From assembly GCA_946803715.1 (NCBI GenBank), contig CAMPET010000167.1:31625-67349 (forward strand): a DNA stretch of 35,725 nucleotides. The letters are read 5' to 3'. The position numbers and the translations under genes are program-made. The notes below the pieces were generated by a model that ran no database searches, was not told the DNA's origin, and saw nothing but the letters and a program-made list of their open reading frames with translations. Positions 11,281-22,060 of the stretch are shown piece by piece (position 1 is the stretch's first letter; each line of letters opens with the position of its first letter). Source of the stretch: Beroe ovata. Taxonomy: Eukaryota > Ctenophora > Nuda > Beroida > Beroidae.

Positions 11281-11587
11281 AAATTTCAATAAAGTCTTGA
11301 ATTGCAAGAGCTTTCGCCTTAGCACAGTATCGGCTGTTATGCTTTCTAAAACAATCAGAATCAGGAAGAGTATCTGGCATCTTATATCCTTTGTCTTGAA
11401 TATTTTCAATGCTTGTTGTTGGAAGGAATCTGTGTAGAAATTTAACTGCCCCATCTCCATAAGTATAGACGAGAACATCCTTCACTCTGTCCAGTATATG
11501 AGGAATTTGAGATAACGGAACTTCACCATCCTCATAGGACAGGTTGTTGAGGTGTCTTGTAGCATAGCGAATGGTCTTCATATCGAC
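11279..11587 (-). CDS. Last exon of an unrecognised gene, exonuclease-like motif (partial)
   Basis: This minus-strand frame runs out of the assembly gap and ends at TAA. Its composition is clearly protein-like: it begins VDMKTIRYATRHLNNL and contains DVLVYTYGDGAVKFLHRFLP, then a Cys, a His four residues on (CFRKH), then YCAKAKALAIQDFIEI. The hydrophobic strand followed by a K/A-x-x-F-L helix and the late C-x3-H ... C-A-x-K-A-x-x-L pattern recall RNase-H-fold exonuclease-like proteins that are common in invertebrate genomes and often transposon-associated. That is a weak resemblance. AATAAA overlaps the stop codon, so the 3' UTR would be very short. The 5' part lies in or beyond the gap at 11588-11825. 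Confidence 0.5.
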   Translation of the reverse strand, partial: VDMKTIRYATRHLNNLSYEDGEVPLSQIPHILDRVKDVLVYTYGDGAVKFLHRFLPTTSIENIQDKGYKMPDTLPDSDCFRKHNSRYCAKAKALAIQDFIEI

Positions 11588-11825
11588 NNNNNNNNNNNNN
11601 NNNNNNNNNNNNNNNNNNNNNNNNNNNNNNNNNNNNNNNNNNNNNNNNNNNNNNNNNNNNNNNNNNNNNNNNNNNNNNNNNNNNNNNNNNNNNNNNNNNN
11701 NNNNNNNNNNNNNNNNNNNNNNNNNNNNNNNNNNNNNNNNNNNNNNNNNNNNNNNNNNNNNNNNNNNNNNNNNNNNNNNNNNNNNNNNNNNNNNNNNNNN
11801 NNNNNNNNNNNNNNNNNNNNNNNNN
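11588..11825. other. Assembly gap (238 N)
   Basis: Unknown bases, directly followed by a TG run (11826-11850). Assembly probably broke at a microsatellite. It interrupts the minus-strand gene ending at 11279. Confidence 0.98.
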
Positions 11826-12923
11826 TGTGTGTGTGTGTGTGTGTGTGTGTGAATCTGTGTGTTTGTGGATTCACATTGACATAATGTCAATGTGTATAAA
11901 TACAAGCCGGCTGCGGTTATTAGTCAGTAAATAAAAACTCACTTGTTTGAATCCATTATCGATTCCTCAGGTAGGAATAAATCGTAATACCACGAAAGTT
12001 CCCATTTCGCATACGCAGCATAAGCCATAAATCATTCTCTCACATAACGAGTACAATCGATGGGAGTATTGATGGCGATGATGTGAGTCACCGGTTTCAT
12101 GCAAGGAGGGAGCAAGTTGGCTATAAAGAGGATCACCGCAAGCTGCGTGTTATCAGAGAGTTTTTACGGAGGGATAAAGTTTGGACCACGTACAAAAATA
12201 TGAACTAAATCAGGATATTCTTGAGAATAAGAAGCCACCTTCTACCAGTCGCTCTGTGGGTTAGAGTACACAATGTGTAGTATATGACATGTTATATTCT
12301 CAAAATCTAGATATGAAATCGTGTCATTAGGCTCTTCCTTTCCGTTAAAGATTTCAGACAATTTGCGTTGTCAAAATATGTGGTATCATAACGAAGTGCC
12401 GACGATTATGCATGTCTGAAGTTGACGTGATGGTAGAACTAGAAGCATATTCGATACTGGAGTGCCGGCTGACCAACGATACAGAGTTGAGCTTTTTTAC
12501 TATAGACTCGCTAATACCTAGGTAGACAAAAACATGCTCAACTGCTAACAGAAGAACGTTCATTGCTACAACGATAGCAGTGATGAGGTATGTTAAAACC
12601 AGTCGACTTTCACCCCAATATTATATTCTTAACTTAACCTCTCTCCCTCTCCCAAGTCTAAAGTTTTTTTATTCAACATTTTACAAATTCTGCATATTGT
12701 TCACAATATGGTATGTGAAGAGCTAGTATGCCGTTATCCAGTATGTTTGGTATGTTCCTCAAACTAGAAAAACTCTGTAACCAAAAGAACTTTCACCAAG
12801 TATTGTCTAGCATACATTATCAAGTTTTGGAGACATTTTCTCGAGTAGAACCATAATTAAAGCATAATATAATAAGTTAGTTAATGCTGATTGCTGAATA
12901 CGGTATAGTATATTTTTCACATA
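11826..12923. other. Non-coding or unresolved stretch
   Basis: A TG microsatellite borders the gap. Beyond it I see no convincing exon. A 69-residue minus-strand frame (12354-12563) has a hydrophobic start but no family match and no clear splice partner. Confidence 0.4.
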
Positions 12924-13103
12924 ATGTCAAACGAAAATTTCATCTTCAGAACATCGTTGGGCACAAGTGAATATGAGGCGTCCAGTGACGGTGAAATAAG
13001 GAGGATAGAGTGTAGAGAATGTGAGCACTCGACAGAGGACACTATGACGTTATTTGTCATAACCAACACGAAGCTTTATAAATGTATGAAAAAAATTGCA
13101 TGA
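12924..13103 (+). CDS. Small open frame of unknown status
   Basis: A 59-residue frame from ATG to TGA, shorter than most ORF cut-offs. It opens MSNENFIFRTSLGTSEYEAS, is acidic in the middle, and carries a C-x2-C pair (ECRECEH). The residue mix is more protein-like than that of neighbouring frames. It could be a small gene, one exon of a larger gene, or chance. I recognise no family. Confidence 0.25.
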   Translation: MSNENFIFRTSLGTSEYEASSDGEIRRIECRECEHSTEDTMTLFVITNTKLYKCMKKIA

Positions 13104-13997
13104 AATTAAAATTCCAGAAGAAGGAATCCTGAATAGGGTACTACACGATAATGTCGCATAGTTCACATTTCAGTACATCTAGGATATGCCATCATCTGAA
13201 GAGATAGGCACCAGAATCCACACACTTGCAGCGCTATATCTCACAAACATACCCAACATATGGTCAGTGAATCGTTCAGCAAAATATGTCGGGTCAGTTA
13301 GACTGGGGACCCCCAGAAGTGGATAGCTTTATCGGGTACTAGCAAAAAATATTACAAGATCATAATTTAACCGTGCCGATTGAATATCATATTATTCTTT
13401 TATCATAAGTATCATAATTACTGTACAATGGAACCTTCCCTGAAAATAATTATAAATGCCGACACTAACTGATTATATGAAAACAAGGAAATCGAAGACT
13501 GAAGAGATTTATTCACGACATGAGAGTCCTCTACCTCCATGAATGAGTCGATTTCACTTGAATAAGGAAATCGGGAGAACTGGTTAAACAACATTTTCAT
13601 ATGTGAACTGCAATCTAAGTCATTGACTCTAGCGGCTCGGTAGTTACACGGTACACGGAGCAACGAAACAGACAACAGAAAAACGAGAAATGAACGAGAC
13701 AGAGAGAGCGGTGAAAAAAGTCACACGTGCGCGCGTCTCTATTATAATGGATTTGATAGTCCCTGTACAGCGTAAACATTCATTATGTACATTGTGCAGT
13801 GTTAAGTGTACATTGTAAATATTACAAAACATTCACAGCGAGCATTCTATTTTGTAGTCTACAGTGAACACTCAACACTCACACTGTTGACTGTGTGTTT
13901 GAGACCCAAGCAAACGCCATTTCAGTTTTCCAGTTCGAAGCCGGCCTCTGTGAGGGTTAGCCGTTAGGATAGTAGGATACTCGTGGGATTATGACGT
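13104..13997. other. Non-coding stretch
   Basis: AT-rich, with no exon I can support. A minus-strand frame at 13418-13675 lacks family resemblance and splice support. Confidence 0.4.
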
Positions 13998-14465
13998 AGT
14001 AATGACTTTTGCGTAGGAATGCTTGCGTAGGCGTTCGCTGACACCAGTTCGTCAGGAAAGAGCCATGTGACGATATGCTGTCTATTCGTCACAACTTGCT
14101 GACACCATCGCATAACTGTGACGTAGGTATGCTTGCGAAGGAATACGCTGACACCAGTACCCGCACGTCAGAACAGGCCTGTGTGACGATATGCCGCCCT
14201 ATTCGTCACAACTTGCTGACACCACTGCATGACTGTGACGTAGGTATGCTTGCGAAGGACTACGCTGACACCAGTACATCAGAACATGCATGTCTGACGA
14301 AGTGGAACCCGATTCGTCACAGCTTGCTGACACCACTGCACAATATTAACTGTGACGTAGGTATGCGTGCGAAGGACTACGCTGACACCAGTACCCGTAC
14401 GTCAGAACAGGCCTGTGTGACAATATGGTACTCTATTCGTCACAGCTTGCTCACACCACTGCATG
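13998..14465. repeat. Minisatellite, about 110-117-bp unit, four copies
   Basis: The anchor cgctgacaccagt recurs at 14036, 14146, 14263 and 14380, giving spacings of 110, 117 and 117. Each unit carries gtgacgtaggtatgcttgcgaagga and attcgtcaca blocks. Because 117 is divisible by three, a 143-residue plus-strand frame (14075-14506) stays open through the repeats. Confidence 0.92.
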
Positions 14466-16022
14466 AAAGGAATGCTGAGGATGGATTCGTAAATTTAACT
14501 TTTTGATTCATACATCTCCTCTTTCGCTCAATTCTGAAAAAAAATGGGATTTTTCTCCAATAACTTCAACTTGGCGCGGGTCTCCTATCTAGTCAGGTCC
14601 TAGTGTCCTACTCCTATACTATGACCTCGCCGTGATTTCGCTATAAGCCTAATATCTCGAAACACAGACACGAAGATCACCTAATACATCTAGACTCGTG
14701 GGACCCGGACAGAAAATTGGGAAAGTCAGAGAATTCAGCCAGATGGGCAGTTGTTTATACTGGAAGTGAACGCCTCTATGGATCTCGCGTGGGGCTAGCG
14801 AAAAGGGGCACACGTACACATGCAGTTATCAGCACACTATAAGCTGCAACAATTTCATAAACAACATAATTATCACAGGGTCGTGTTATGAATCATTACG
14901 CTATTTGTCAAAATTATCTAATTGATGTTAGACACCAGCTGTGCTATCTGCACTTGTGGAAGAAGTGAGGTCCCAGACAGTGCTTATCTGTTGCGGACAG
15001 GTTCAGCGATTATTCTTGAAATATCCAATTAATAAAATGAAAAAAATCACGATTTCCTCTATAATTGTGGTCTAATTCCAGTTCAGAGAAGTTATATTCA
15101 ACTTCTTTTCAATTTCAGGAAAAGAATCTTAGTTCCTTTCACGGGACTGAAAATTGTGTGTTCTCGACAAATTTGTCATGATCACGACACTAAATTTAGG
15201 CAACAGCTAAATTTGCACTTGCATTTGCACTTGCAGTTCGATCATATTTCAAGGACGAAATTATCACTGAGACAGACATATAAGAAAATGCGTCCAAACT
15301 AAGTTATTGGTTACGATGATAGAGATGTTGAGACAGAATACGGATCCTCATACATCGATATATTTCAGGAAACAGGAAAGTTCAAATTCAAATTCTTCAG
15401 GATTTCATTTTCAGATACTTTTGACATTTTCAGATACTTATGACATTTTCAGATACTTGTGACTTTTTCAGATACTTTTGAAACCGAAAGGTACGGCTAG
15501 AATGAGAGAAGATAATCAATCCATGGCACATGGTAGGACTGCATATTACCAATGTAAAGTCGGCTGATTTGTGATGCAGAAATTCCAAATCATGTACAGA
15601 ATAATATACGGTGCCTGAATAACTCTACACGTCATATTTGAGCCGTGACAACCTAAACACACCTCTTCACTGTTATGCCAAGCAGTCGTGATCTGTAAAA
15701 CCCTGCAGCGTCACCCAGGTACAGCAGGGAAATGGGCACGTCCATAAATCATCATAACGTGAAGCGTGTCGGTTCTCATTTTTAAGCTAAATGAAAAAGT
15801 AACCATACACAGTCACGCGGATATATAATGTATTGTCCATAGTAATATAGCAATAATAACCGGCTTTATACTGGTTGCAGGTAGGTACCGTCACGTATGT
15901 TTGTGTGTTTGTGTGTGTGTGTGAGTGAGTGAGGGAGTGTGAGTGTGAGTGAGTGCGTGAGTGAGTGTTGTGAATGTGTGTATGTGTTTGCATGCCTGTG
16001 TGGATGTTGCACGTGCAATTTA
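14466..16022. other. Non-coding stretch with simple repeats
   Basis: Holds four copies of a roughly 20-base unit (ttttcagatacttntgaca) at about 15408-15480 and a GT/GAGT-rich tract at about 15900-15970. No exon is supported. Confidence 0.5.
15408..15480. repeat. Short tandem repeat, about 20-bp unit
   Basis: Four near-identical copies of ttttcagatacttntgaca in a row. They contain cag trinucleotides preceded by T-runs and so mimic splice acceptors. Confidence 0.9.
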
Positions 16023-17003
16023 TCACAGCTGGGTAACGAAGAGATCCACTGGCTCGTCCTCGCTCTCCTCATCTTCCTTGTTACCGTACATCCCTGAGAG
16101 ACCGGGGTTGTACGACGTCACAAACCATATCACACGCAGTAAATCTCGAGATTCACGATGATCAGTGATCACAGACTTGGGGTTATGATAAATAACTCTC
16201 AGCTGGGAGCATCATGTACCTGGGCATCCGCACGTGGCAGCGCAAGCTAGTGACATCTCTGCTTTGTGCCTTTCATCTGTACAGTACCTGAAACAAGTCG
16301 TATAGTGAAGTACGCTACAGCTGCTGTAGTATCATATATAGCTGTTACTTCACACCTATGAGGTGCGTATTTCACACCTATGAGGTGCGTATTTCACACC
16401 TATGAGGTGCGTATTTGGCCAGCTGAGTAAAATTTGGGCAATACGCACCGATTGGGTGTGGAGTAACAATATTATCTAACGATTGGAACGAAAGCTACTA
16501 GTTGTTACCGCTGCATTTTAACATTTCAACATTTGAGATATCCTCAATGTTAGATGATTTTACATACCCGACAACCGCGTCCTGACTTTGCGCAGCGCGC
16601 GCATGGAAAGTGCACGTGTAAATTGTATGAACTCACCCAAGCGATTCCCATTGTCTGCAATACTCCTCTGTACCCAGAATATCTTCACACTCCACACCTG
16701 CGACAGAGCGGGGTGAATATGAATATCAAGTCAAACTAGATATCATCAACACATTCTGGAGTTCGAGAACGAGTGAAACCCATTCTAGAGTTCTAGAACG
16801 AGATAAACTATGAAGGAAACATGAATCAATTGAAACTATATTATTTCGTTACTAGGAAATAATAACTTACTTCTCTTGGTGGGAGCTCCATCATCCAGGA
16901 GTTTCTTTATGACTGGTGAGAGGAAGTAACGGGGCAGTATGGCATGCGAAAGGGTGAGTAGGGTGAGTAGGGTGAGGGCAAGTTGGTACCGGGACACTTT
17001 CAT
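16023..17003 (-). CDS. Small secreted ShKT-domain protein
   Basis: Four exons on the minus strand: 16871-17003, 16637-16697, 16220-16287 and 16023-16093, together 110 residues. All junctions are GT-AG with phases 1, 2 and 1. Exon 1 encodes a strong signal peptide (MKVSRYQLALTLLTLLTLSHA) and ends just after a dibasic Lys-Arg, a possible processing site. Exons 2-3 carry six Cys with spacing C-x9-C-x8-C-x12-C-x3-C-x1-C. The Trp and Gly between the second and third Cys, the Met before the fourth, and the CG near the end follow the ShKT family pattern. The last gap is one residue shorter than the usual CGxC. Exon 4 encodes an acidic tail. ShKT domains occur in secreted enzymes, defence and matrix proteins as well as channel-blocking peptides, so no toxic role should be assumed. 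Confidence 0.72.
16343..16468. mobile_element. Small inverted-repeat element (MITE-like) with internal tandem repeats
   Basis: The left end tgttacttcacacctatgag and the right end are complementary over about 29 bases (right arm 16440-16468). Near the left arm a 22-base unit (atttcacacctatgaggtgc plus gt) is repeated about three times, and each unit is itself partly palindromic (cacct...aggtg). The element lies in the ShKT gene intron between exons 2 and 3. No clear target-site duplication is seen. Confidence 0.6.
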
Positions 17004-17144
17004 GATGCTGAAGCTCCACTGGATATGTAATATTCAGCACACACTTGGCAACACTGTAGATTTCTTACTTCATAAATTACGCTGTCGGAGAGAGTTAAAA
17101 TAAGTAGGGAGAAAATTTTGGAGATGATGAAGGAGGGACAAGCG

Positions 17145-17152
17145 TATTTATA
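17145..17152 (-). promoter_or_regulatory. TATA box of the ShKT gene
   Basis: TATAAATA reads on the minus strand about 140 bases upstream of the ShKT start codon. The distance leaves room for a 5' UTR of about 110 bases. Confidence 0.5.
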
Positions 17153-18133
17153 AGGGGTGATTGGGGTGTGGGGACGGGTAGCGACAGGGGAGGGGTATGA
17201 TATGACCACATCATCAAAATATAGGGTTCCAATAGGCGGATCAGTCAATTTGGACCCAATACTCGAATTGGAATAGAACTTGGATATATTGAAAGTAGCG
17301 TCATATGATAAATGGCTGGGCGCTGCTGTAGTTGTCGACTAATTTTGGAAATGCATGCTACTCCATTCTTCAACTTAATTGTGTTTGATGTTAAAATGAG
17401 AAATTTGTCCTTTGCAGTGAATGGAAAAGGTAAGATAAATTATAAGGTGAGGGGGTATGACGAGTGGTTCATGATTTGAGGGCCACATCTGAGAGCGGCT
17501 TCCTCCACCCACTACGAGCTACTACACCATACAGCGGGAGAATTGAGCTGTACGTTGTGGGCTGTGGGATTTATAGTGGAGTGAAACAATTGCTGGGTGC
17601 GCGGCGCGTTGCGTACAACGAGCACTGGAGCCCCTTTCATGAAACAATACCCAAAACAAAGGGGCTGAGCCGAGCTTGAGCTAGCAGGGACACGTGACAT
17701 TTGAAACGTGATAGTCACGTGATAAACAGTCGTCCCTCCTTCTTCAATGCCGTGTACGAGACGCAACAATACGAAAATCATGTAAATATATGCGCGAGTT
17801 TCTTGAATCAGCAAAAATCAGGATTATGAAAGTTATCGTGAATTTAACAATTCTCAATGGAGTCATGGACTCACATGATGCAATAAGTCTTTTACTTCGA
17901 GTTCGACTCACAGCTAGCTATGTACGTAGGTAATATTGTGAACCATGATAAGTCATGAGAAGTAAAATGCGATAATTTTGTTATGATTATGCTACGTAAA
18001 CTTCTCAGAGATCTTATAGATTATGATATTGGTATCGTAAATTCTATTCAGATAGAATTTTCGGCCCTTAAATTTTGGGGAAGCTACCTTGTTAGACATA
18101 GAGCCAGAAAATTAAGTCGGACACATAATATAG
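17153..18133. other. Upstream flank of the ShKT gene
   Basis: No exon is supported on either strand. A GC-richer patch around 17460-17700 keeps a 71-residue plus-strand frame open, with no recognisable domain. Confidence 0.4.
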
Positions 18134-18460
18134 ATTATGGTGGATCAGGAGGGTCACCCAGAATTTAATCTCTGAAAAATAGAATTTGACCCTTCTGATC
18201 CATATACGTGGATAACAAAGTTCACCTTAGATGACCCTCCTGATCCACGTGCGCTTCTCTGGGGTCATGTCGAAATTCGGTGACCCTCCTGACCCAGTTC
18301 CACGTTACGTGGATCAAGAGGGTCACTCAAATCCAACTTGACCCCAGGGAAGGCCAACTTGGATCAGAAGGGTCACCTAAGGTGAACTCTGTGATCCACT
18401 TGTATGGATCATAAGGGTCAAATCTTATTTTTCCGTGTGATCCTCCTGATCCACCATAAT
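18134..18460. mobile_element. Foldback element, 327 bp, arms complementary along their length
   Basis: The ends are inverted copies: attatggtggatcaggaggg at the left and ctcctgatccaccataat at the right. The complementarity is not confined to the termini. It continues inward through GAATTTGACCC, GTTCACCTTA, TGGGGTCA and CACGT blocks to a centre near 18300. Each arm carries four copies of a GGATCAGGAGGGTCA-like motif in mirrored order. This fits a non-autonomous foldback or MITE-type element. There is no coding capacity and no certain target-site duplication. Confidence 0.75.
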
Positions 18461-19297
18461 ATCAATGTACGGCGCGTATAAGATACAGCACGAACTACAT
18501 GATTATACACCGAGAATAGTAATTCTATTCATCGTGATGACCACCAAAACTCGGCCATGGAAACGTTAGGAAGTAGGTACTGCTACTATAGGTAACATTT
18601 AGGGGAATCACTTTTATACTCATCAAAACACAACTGACCTTGAATCGACTACAGAAGCGAGAAGCATCGTCGAGAAACATCGACAACATACATGTTGTTT
18701 GATTTGCTGGAGACAGTGGATTTACCATAGAACTTGCAGTAGCAAGATCTGGAAGACCTGGAATCGTCCATCATGCGCTGAAGGAAATGAACATGATGAA
18801 TAAATCAATAGTGTATAGTCAAGCCGGTATCAAGGAACTGTTCTCAAAATCATGTCTTATTCGGTTTACCCTTCTCACTAAACTCACCCTTGTCGTCACA
18901 GCAAGGGATAGCAAGGGTAGTAGTCTTGATATGGAAAAGTTACCGTGTCTCTTTCGCTGAATCATTCATCATCTATAGTAATTCATGTGATATGGACTTG
19001 AATCATTCAATTATCCTACCAGTTGGCAAAAGCATGATAAATGCAGAACATGATAAAGACATGATGAGTCATTGATGTCTGTGAACAAAGTAAATGATGG
19101 AAAGTGCTATTATATAATGAAAAATTAAATGACAAGATCTCAAAACACGCAGAGCACAGGTTTTTCATTCGCCAACACAAAATATTGAGCAATAATTTCT
19201 CCCCATTTGTCACTTCGACATATCAGGACTAGTAGAGGAATCGCCCAGATATTTCCACAGCACGAGCTGGATTTCATCATGTAACAACAGGGTGGTA
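18461..19297. other. Intergenic stretch 3' of PDCD7
   Basis: No exon, RNA gene or large repeat is visible. Frames such as 18525-18728 minus have no family resemblance. Confidence 0.4.
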
Positions 19298-22060
19298 TCA
19301 TGTGGCATCAGGGCGGAGGTAGCCCACCCAGAGAGGACTAGGTACTGCAGGAGGTTTGAGCTCCAAGTTAGGTATCCGGGATCCCCCATCATCTGCAGAT
19401 GGGACCAGGTATTCATCCCACTCCCTCCTGGTGGGAGATTTTCATGTAAATGATGGGAACACGTGCAGGAGACGCGCGCGTGAGTACTGGAAACACGTGC
19501 AGGAGACGCGCGCGTGAGTGCTGGAAACACGTGGTGGAGACATGCGCGCAGAGTAGTCACAGAGCACCTTTAGACGTTCTCTCAAAGGTTATTCCAATGT
19601 TGCCCTAACCGATCTCACCGTATTTTGACAAGCTTCCGTGGATTAAACTGTATCTCAAGGTACACACTGCTGTAATCAATCACTGAAAAGTAATAAGTGT
19701 TACTGCTCAATATTTGCTCGACCAATATTCGAGACACAACCTTCTCAAGCACACAACCTCCTCAAAGTGCAATATTGCACCGTCAGAAAGGTGCTATTAT
19801 GAAACAATTATCACGGGCCAGATAGTGGTACGTGGGTCGTGGGCAACTTAGTTTCAATTCACCGTTTTCAGGGATCTTCTCAAGTTGACGTAACTTCTTC
19901 TCGACACCCCAAATGTCAGCTTCATTTCCCTCCATCAGAACTTTTATTGTCTTCTCCTCGGCGTAGAATGTCTGTAAATTCGTAGAATCACATTAGAAAA
20001 TAGAGTACGTTTTTACAACAATAATAATAATAAGTGATGATTCGAGCTTCTAAGTCGAAAGCATCGCGTGTGTATGATTCTCGGAATAAAGATTTTGCGA
20101 AGCGAATCAAAGCTGCTCGAAAAGTTTGTAGTGAGATGATTGAACAAAAGGATTCAATTTACTCAGCACATCGCACCCTTATCACGACACTGCAGCTACT
20201 AGAGATCATATCAATTTGAATTAGAGCAGCCCAGATATAATAAAGCTAGTGATACTCACAGTAATCAAGCAACAATGGATTAATATCGCAGAAATACAAC
20301 GAACAAACCTCAAGTTTCTGCTTTATCACCTCCTTGACCTTCGACACGTTGTTATTGAACCTCGTGTCTAGTTCGGGGTCAGTGAATGTTCCTGACAATT
20401 AGTACCAATGTCAACATGAATTATGTGACAAGGGAATATATTTCAGAGAGAGAGAGAGAGAGAGAGGAACGAAATTGATAACGGATTTGACATTGATCAA
20501 ATGACATCCTTGAAATGTCTCGTGGATGGGATCAAAATCCTTCCGAACGCAAGCGCAATTCATCTTTGACTACACATCTGTCTCGATTATTCAAAAACCT
20601 TGTCTCCTTGCAGCTTGCTCCTTCCTAATATCCCTCAACTGCACGAGTAACTTCACAGTTTCTAGAAGTCTGACGGTTTGTTTCTGCTTCTGTAACACCT
20701 GCTGTAGCGTGTTGCCTGCTGTGCTTTTAAGCTCTTCATCCTGGTAATGAGAGCAATTTCCTCACTCCTCACTAAAAAGGTGAGAGCTCACAAGTCAGAG
20801 GAATTGAGGCTCTCTAGGGAGGTGAGAAACGGGGCACAGATTGCCCAATAGAGCCATGATTACGGATGATAACGGAAAGGTGGAGGGGGATATAAATAGC
20901 CGAAATCTTGATGTAATGTGTGAACGATCCCTTAAACTACAGATTTATGGGCACTCACTTGTTTCTTTTTCTTGTCCTGTGCAAGCATAGATGCTCTCCA
21001 ATGATCGATTTCGAGTGCGAGCGCCGATATTTTAGCGCTCCTCTCCTCATTCGCTGCCACTGAGGAGGCAACAGCTCGACACTTCTGCCTGTGCTGTCGC
21101 TGGGAAACAGATTTGCGGAGGTCTCTGAGGTTTGCAGCAGTACACACAGACGCCACAACTGCACTTGACTCGTCCTGAAGCAAATGGATTTATGGGAGGT
21201 GCGAGGAATGAGGATACTTACTGTGGAATTCATCACATCGATAACATAATTCTAGACATAATTTGTTGAGATGATAATACTCATGTTGGTTCAACACAGG
21301 GTGAATTTCATAACTAACCAATTTTCTCGATATATCCACATCATCTAAGTTATCTTTGCACTTTTCCAGCTGTCTGTAAACCTCGCCTAACTTGCCGAGA
21401 GCTTGAGCGAGCTGCAAAAACACAAGAAAATCTTTATTGTTGCCATAATGTACTCTAACAGGTAATATCAAAACGAACCAAAATCTATTACTTACCGTGA
21501 TGCGAGTGCCGAGTTCTCGCCGAGTTTTGACTTTATTCTCGAAATTTTTGAGGAATTTCCTGTCCTCTGGAGACAGTTGATTGACGAGTCTCCGTTTGTG
21601 GGGATGAGAAGTGGTGTGACCTGAATACCCTGAGTAACACGTGTTATTACTGATTATGGACAGTGTTACACTTCTAAATTCATGAATTACCCTGAGGCCC
21701 CTCACCCCTGTCTTGCAGCTGTTGCTTCAGCTCACGCTATGACTTACGGCTCGCTATGACTTACGCGCGAAGCGCGCTTTTTCATGCACAATACACTTAT
21801 ATACGACCGAGCGACGCGCGCGACGCAAATTAGCGCGCACCAAACTTCAGATATAGCTATAATTCTGCAACGCGCCCTCCACTAAGTTTGATGAAATATT
21901 GGGAATTGCCATACTGTCACAAAATACGATTCCTGATCTTACCTGGCTGATTTGGCGGGTAAATGTGCTGATAAGCTGTCTGGTATGGGACTTGTTGAAT
22001 AGGTACTGGGTGACGGGGTTGTAGCGGAGAGTGGTATCTTGGGAAAGCACTATGATTCAT
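19298..22060 (-). CDS. PDCD7: PDCD7 / U11-59K minor spliceosome protein
   Basis: Ten coding exons: 21943-22060, 21496-21629, 21319-21411, 21222-21251, 20959-21174, 20599-20740, 20309-20391, 19863-19971, 19619-19682 and 19298-19427, in total 372 residues with every phase consistent. The N-terminus is Pro/Gln-rich, as in the family. Exons 5-8 hold the charged coiled-coil core: EIDHWRASM (human EIDRWRVKC), LLVQLRDIRKEQAARRQ (human ALEKLRKLRKEAAARKG) and FYAEEKTIKVLMEGNE (human LYEAEERALRVMLEGE). The last exon gives REWDEYLVPS (human HDWDQYLVPS) near the C-terminus. In metazoans the protein is part of the U11/U12 di-snRNP that recognises U12-type introns. Human PDCD7 is longer, mainly in its N-terminus. 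The first exon follows a good acceptor (tctatttcccag), so a 5' UTR exon is likely. The 30-base exon 4 is the least certain piece. Confidence 0.82.
19456..19548. repeat. 35-bp tandem repeat in the last PDCD7 intron
   Basis: About 2.7 copies of a unit containing aacacgtgcaggagacgcgc, each with a CACGTG palindrome and an alternating CG run. It lies between PDCD7 exons 9 and 10. Confidence 0.9.
20446..20466. repeat. AG microsatellite
   Basis: A pure AG/GA run in a PDCD7 intron. Confidence 0.9.

Noticed and set aside
17881-17931. GTTCGACTC resembling a tRNA T-loop
   Set aside because: No acceptor stem, D-arm or anticodon arm can be folded around it.
19210-19560. 116-residue minus-strand frame
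   Set aside because: Wrong frame for the PDCD7 last exon; its upstream half is a tandem repeat.
20034-20219. Basic 61-residue plus-strand frame inside a PDCD7 intron
   Set aside because: Protein-like in places but on the opposite strand, with no start context, domain or splice partner that I can support.
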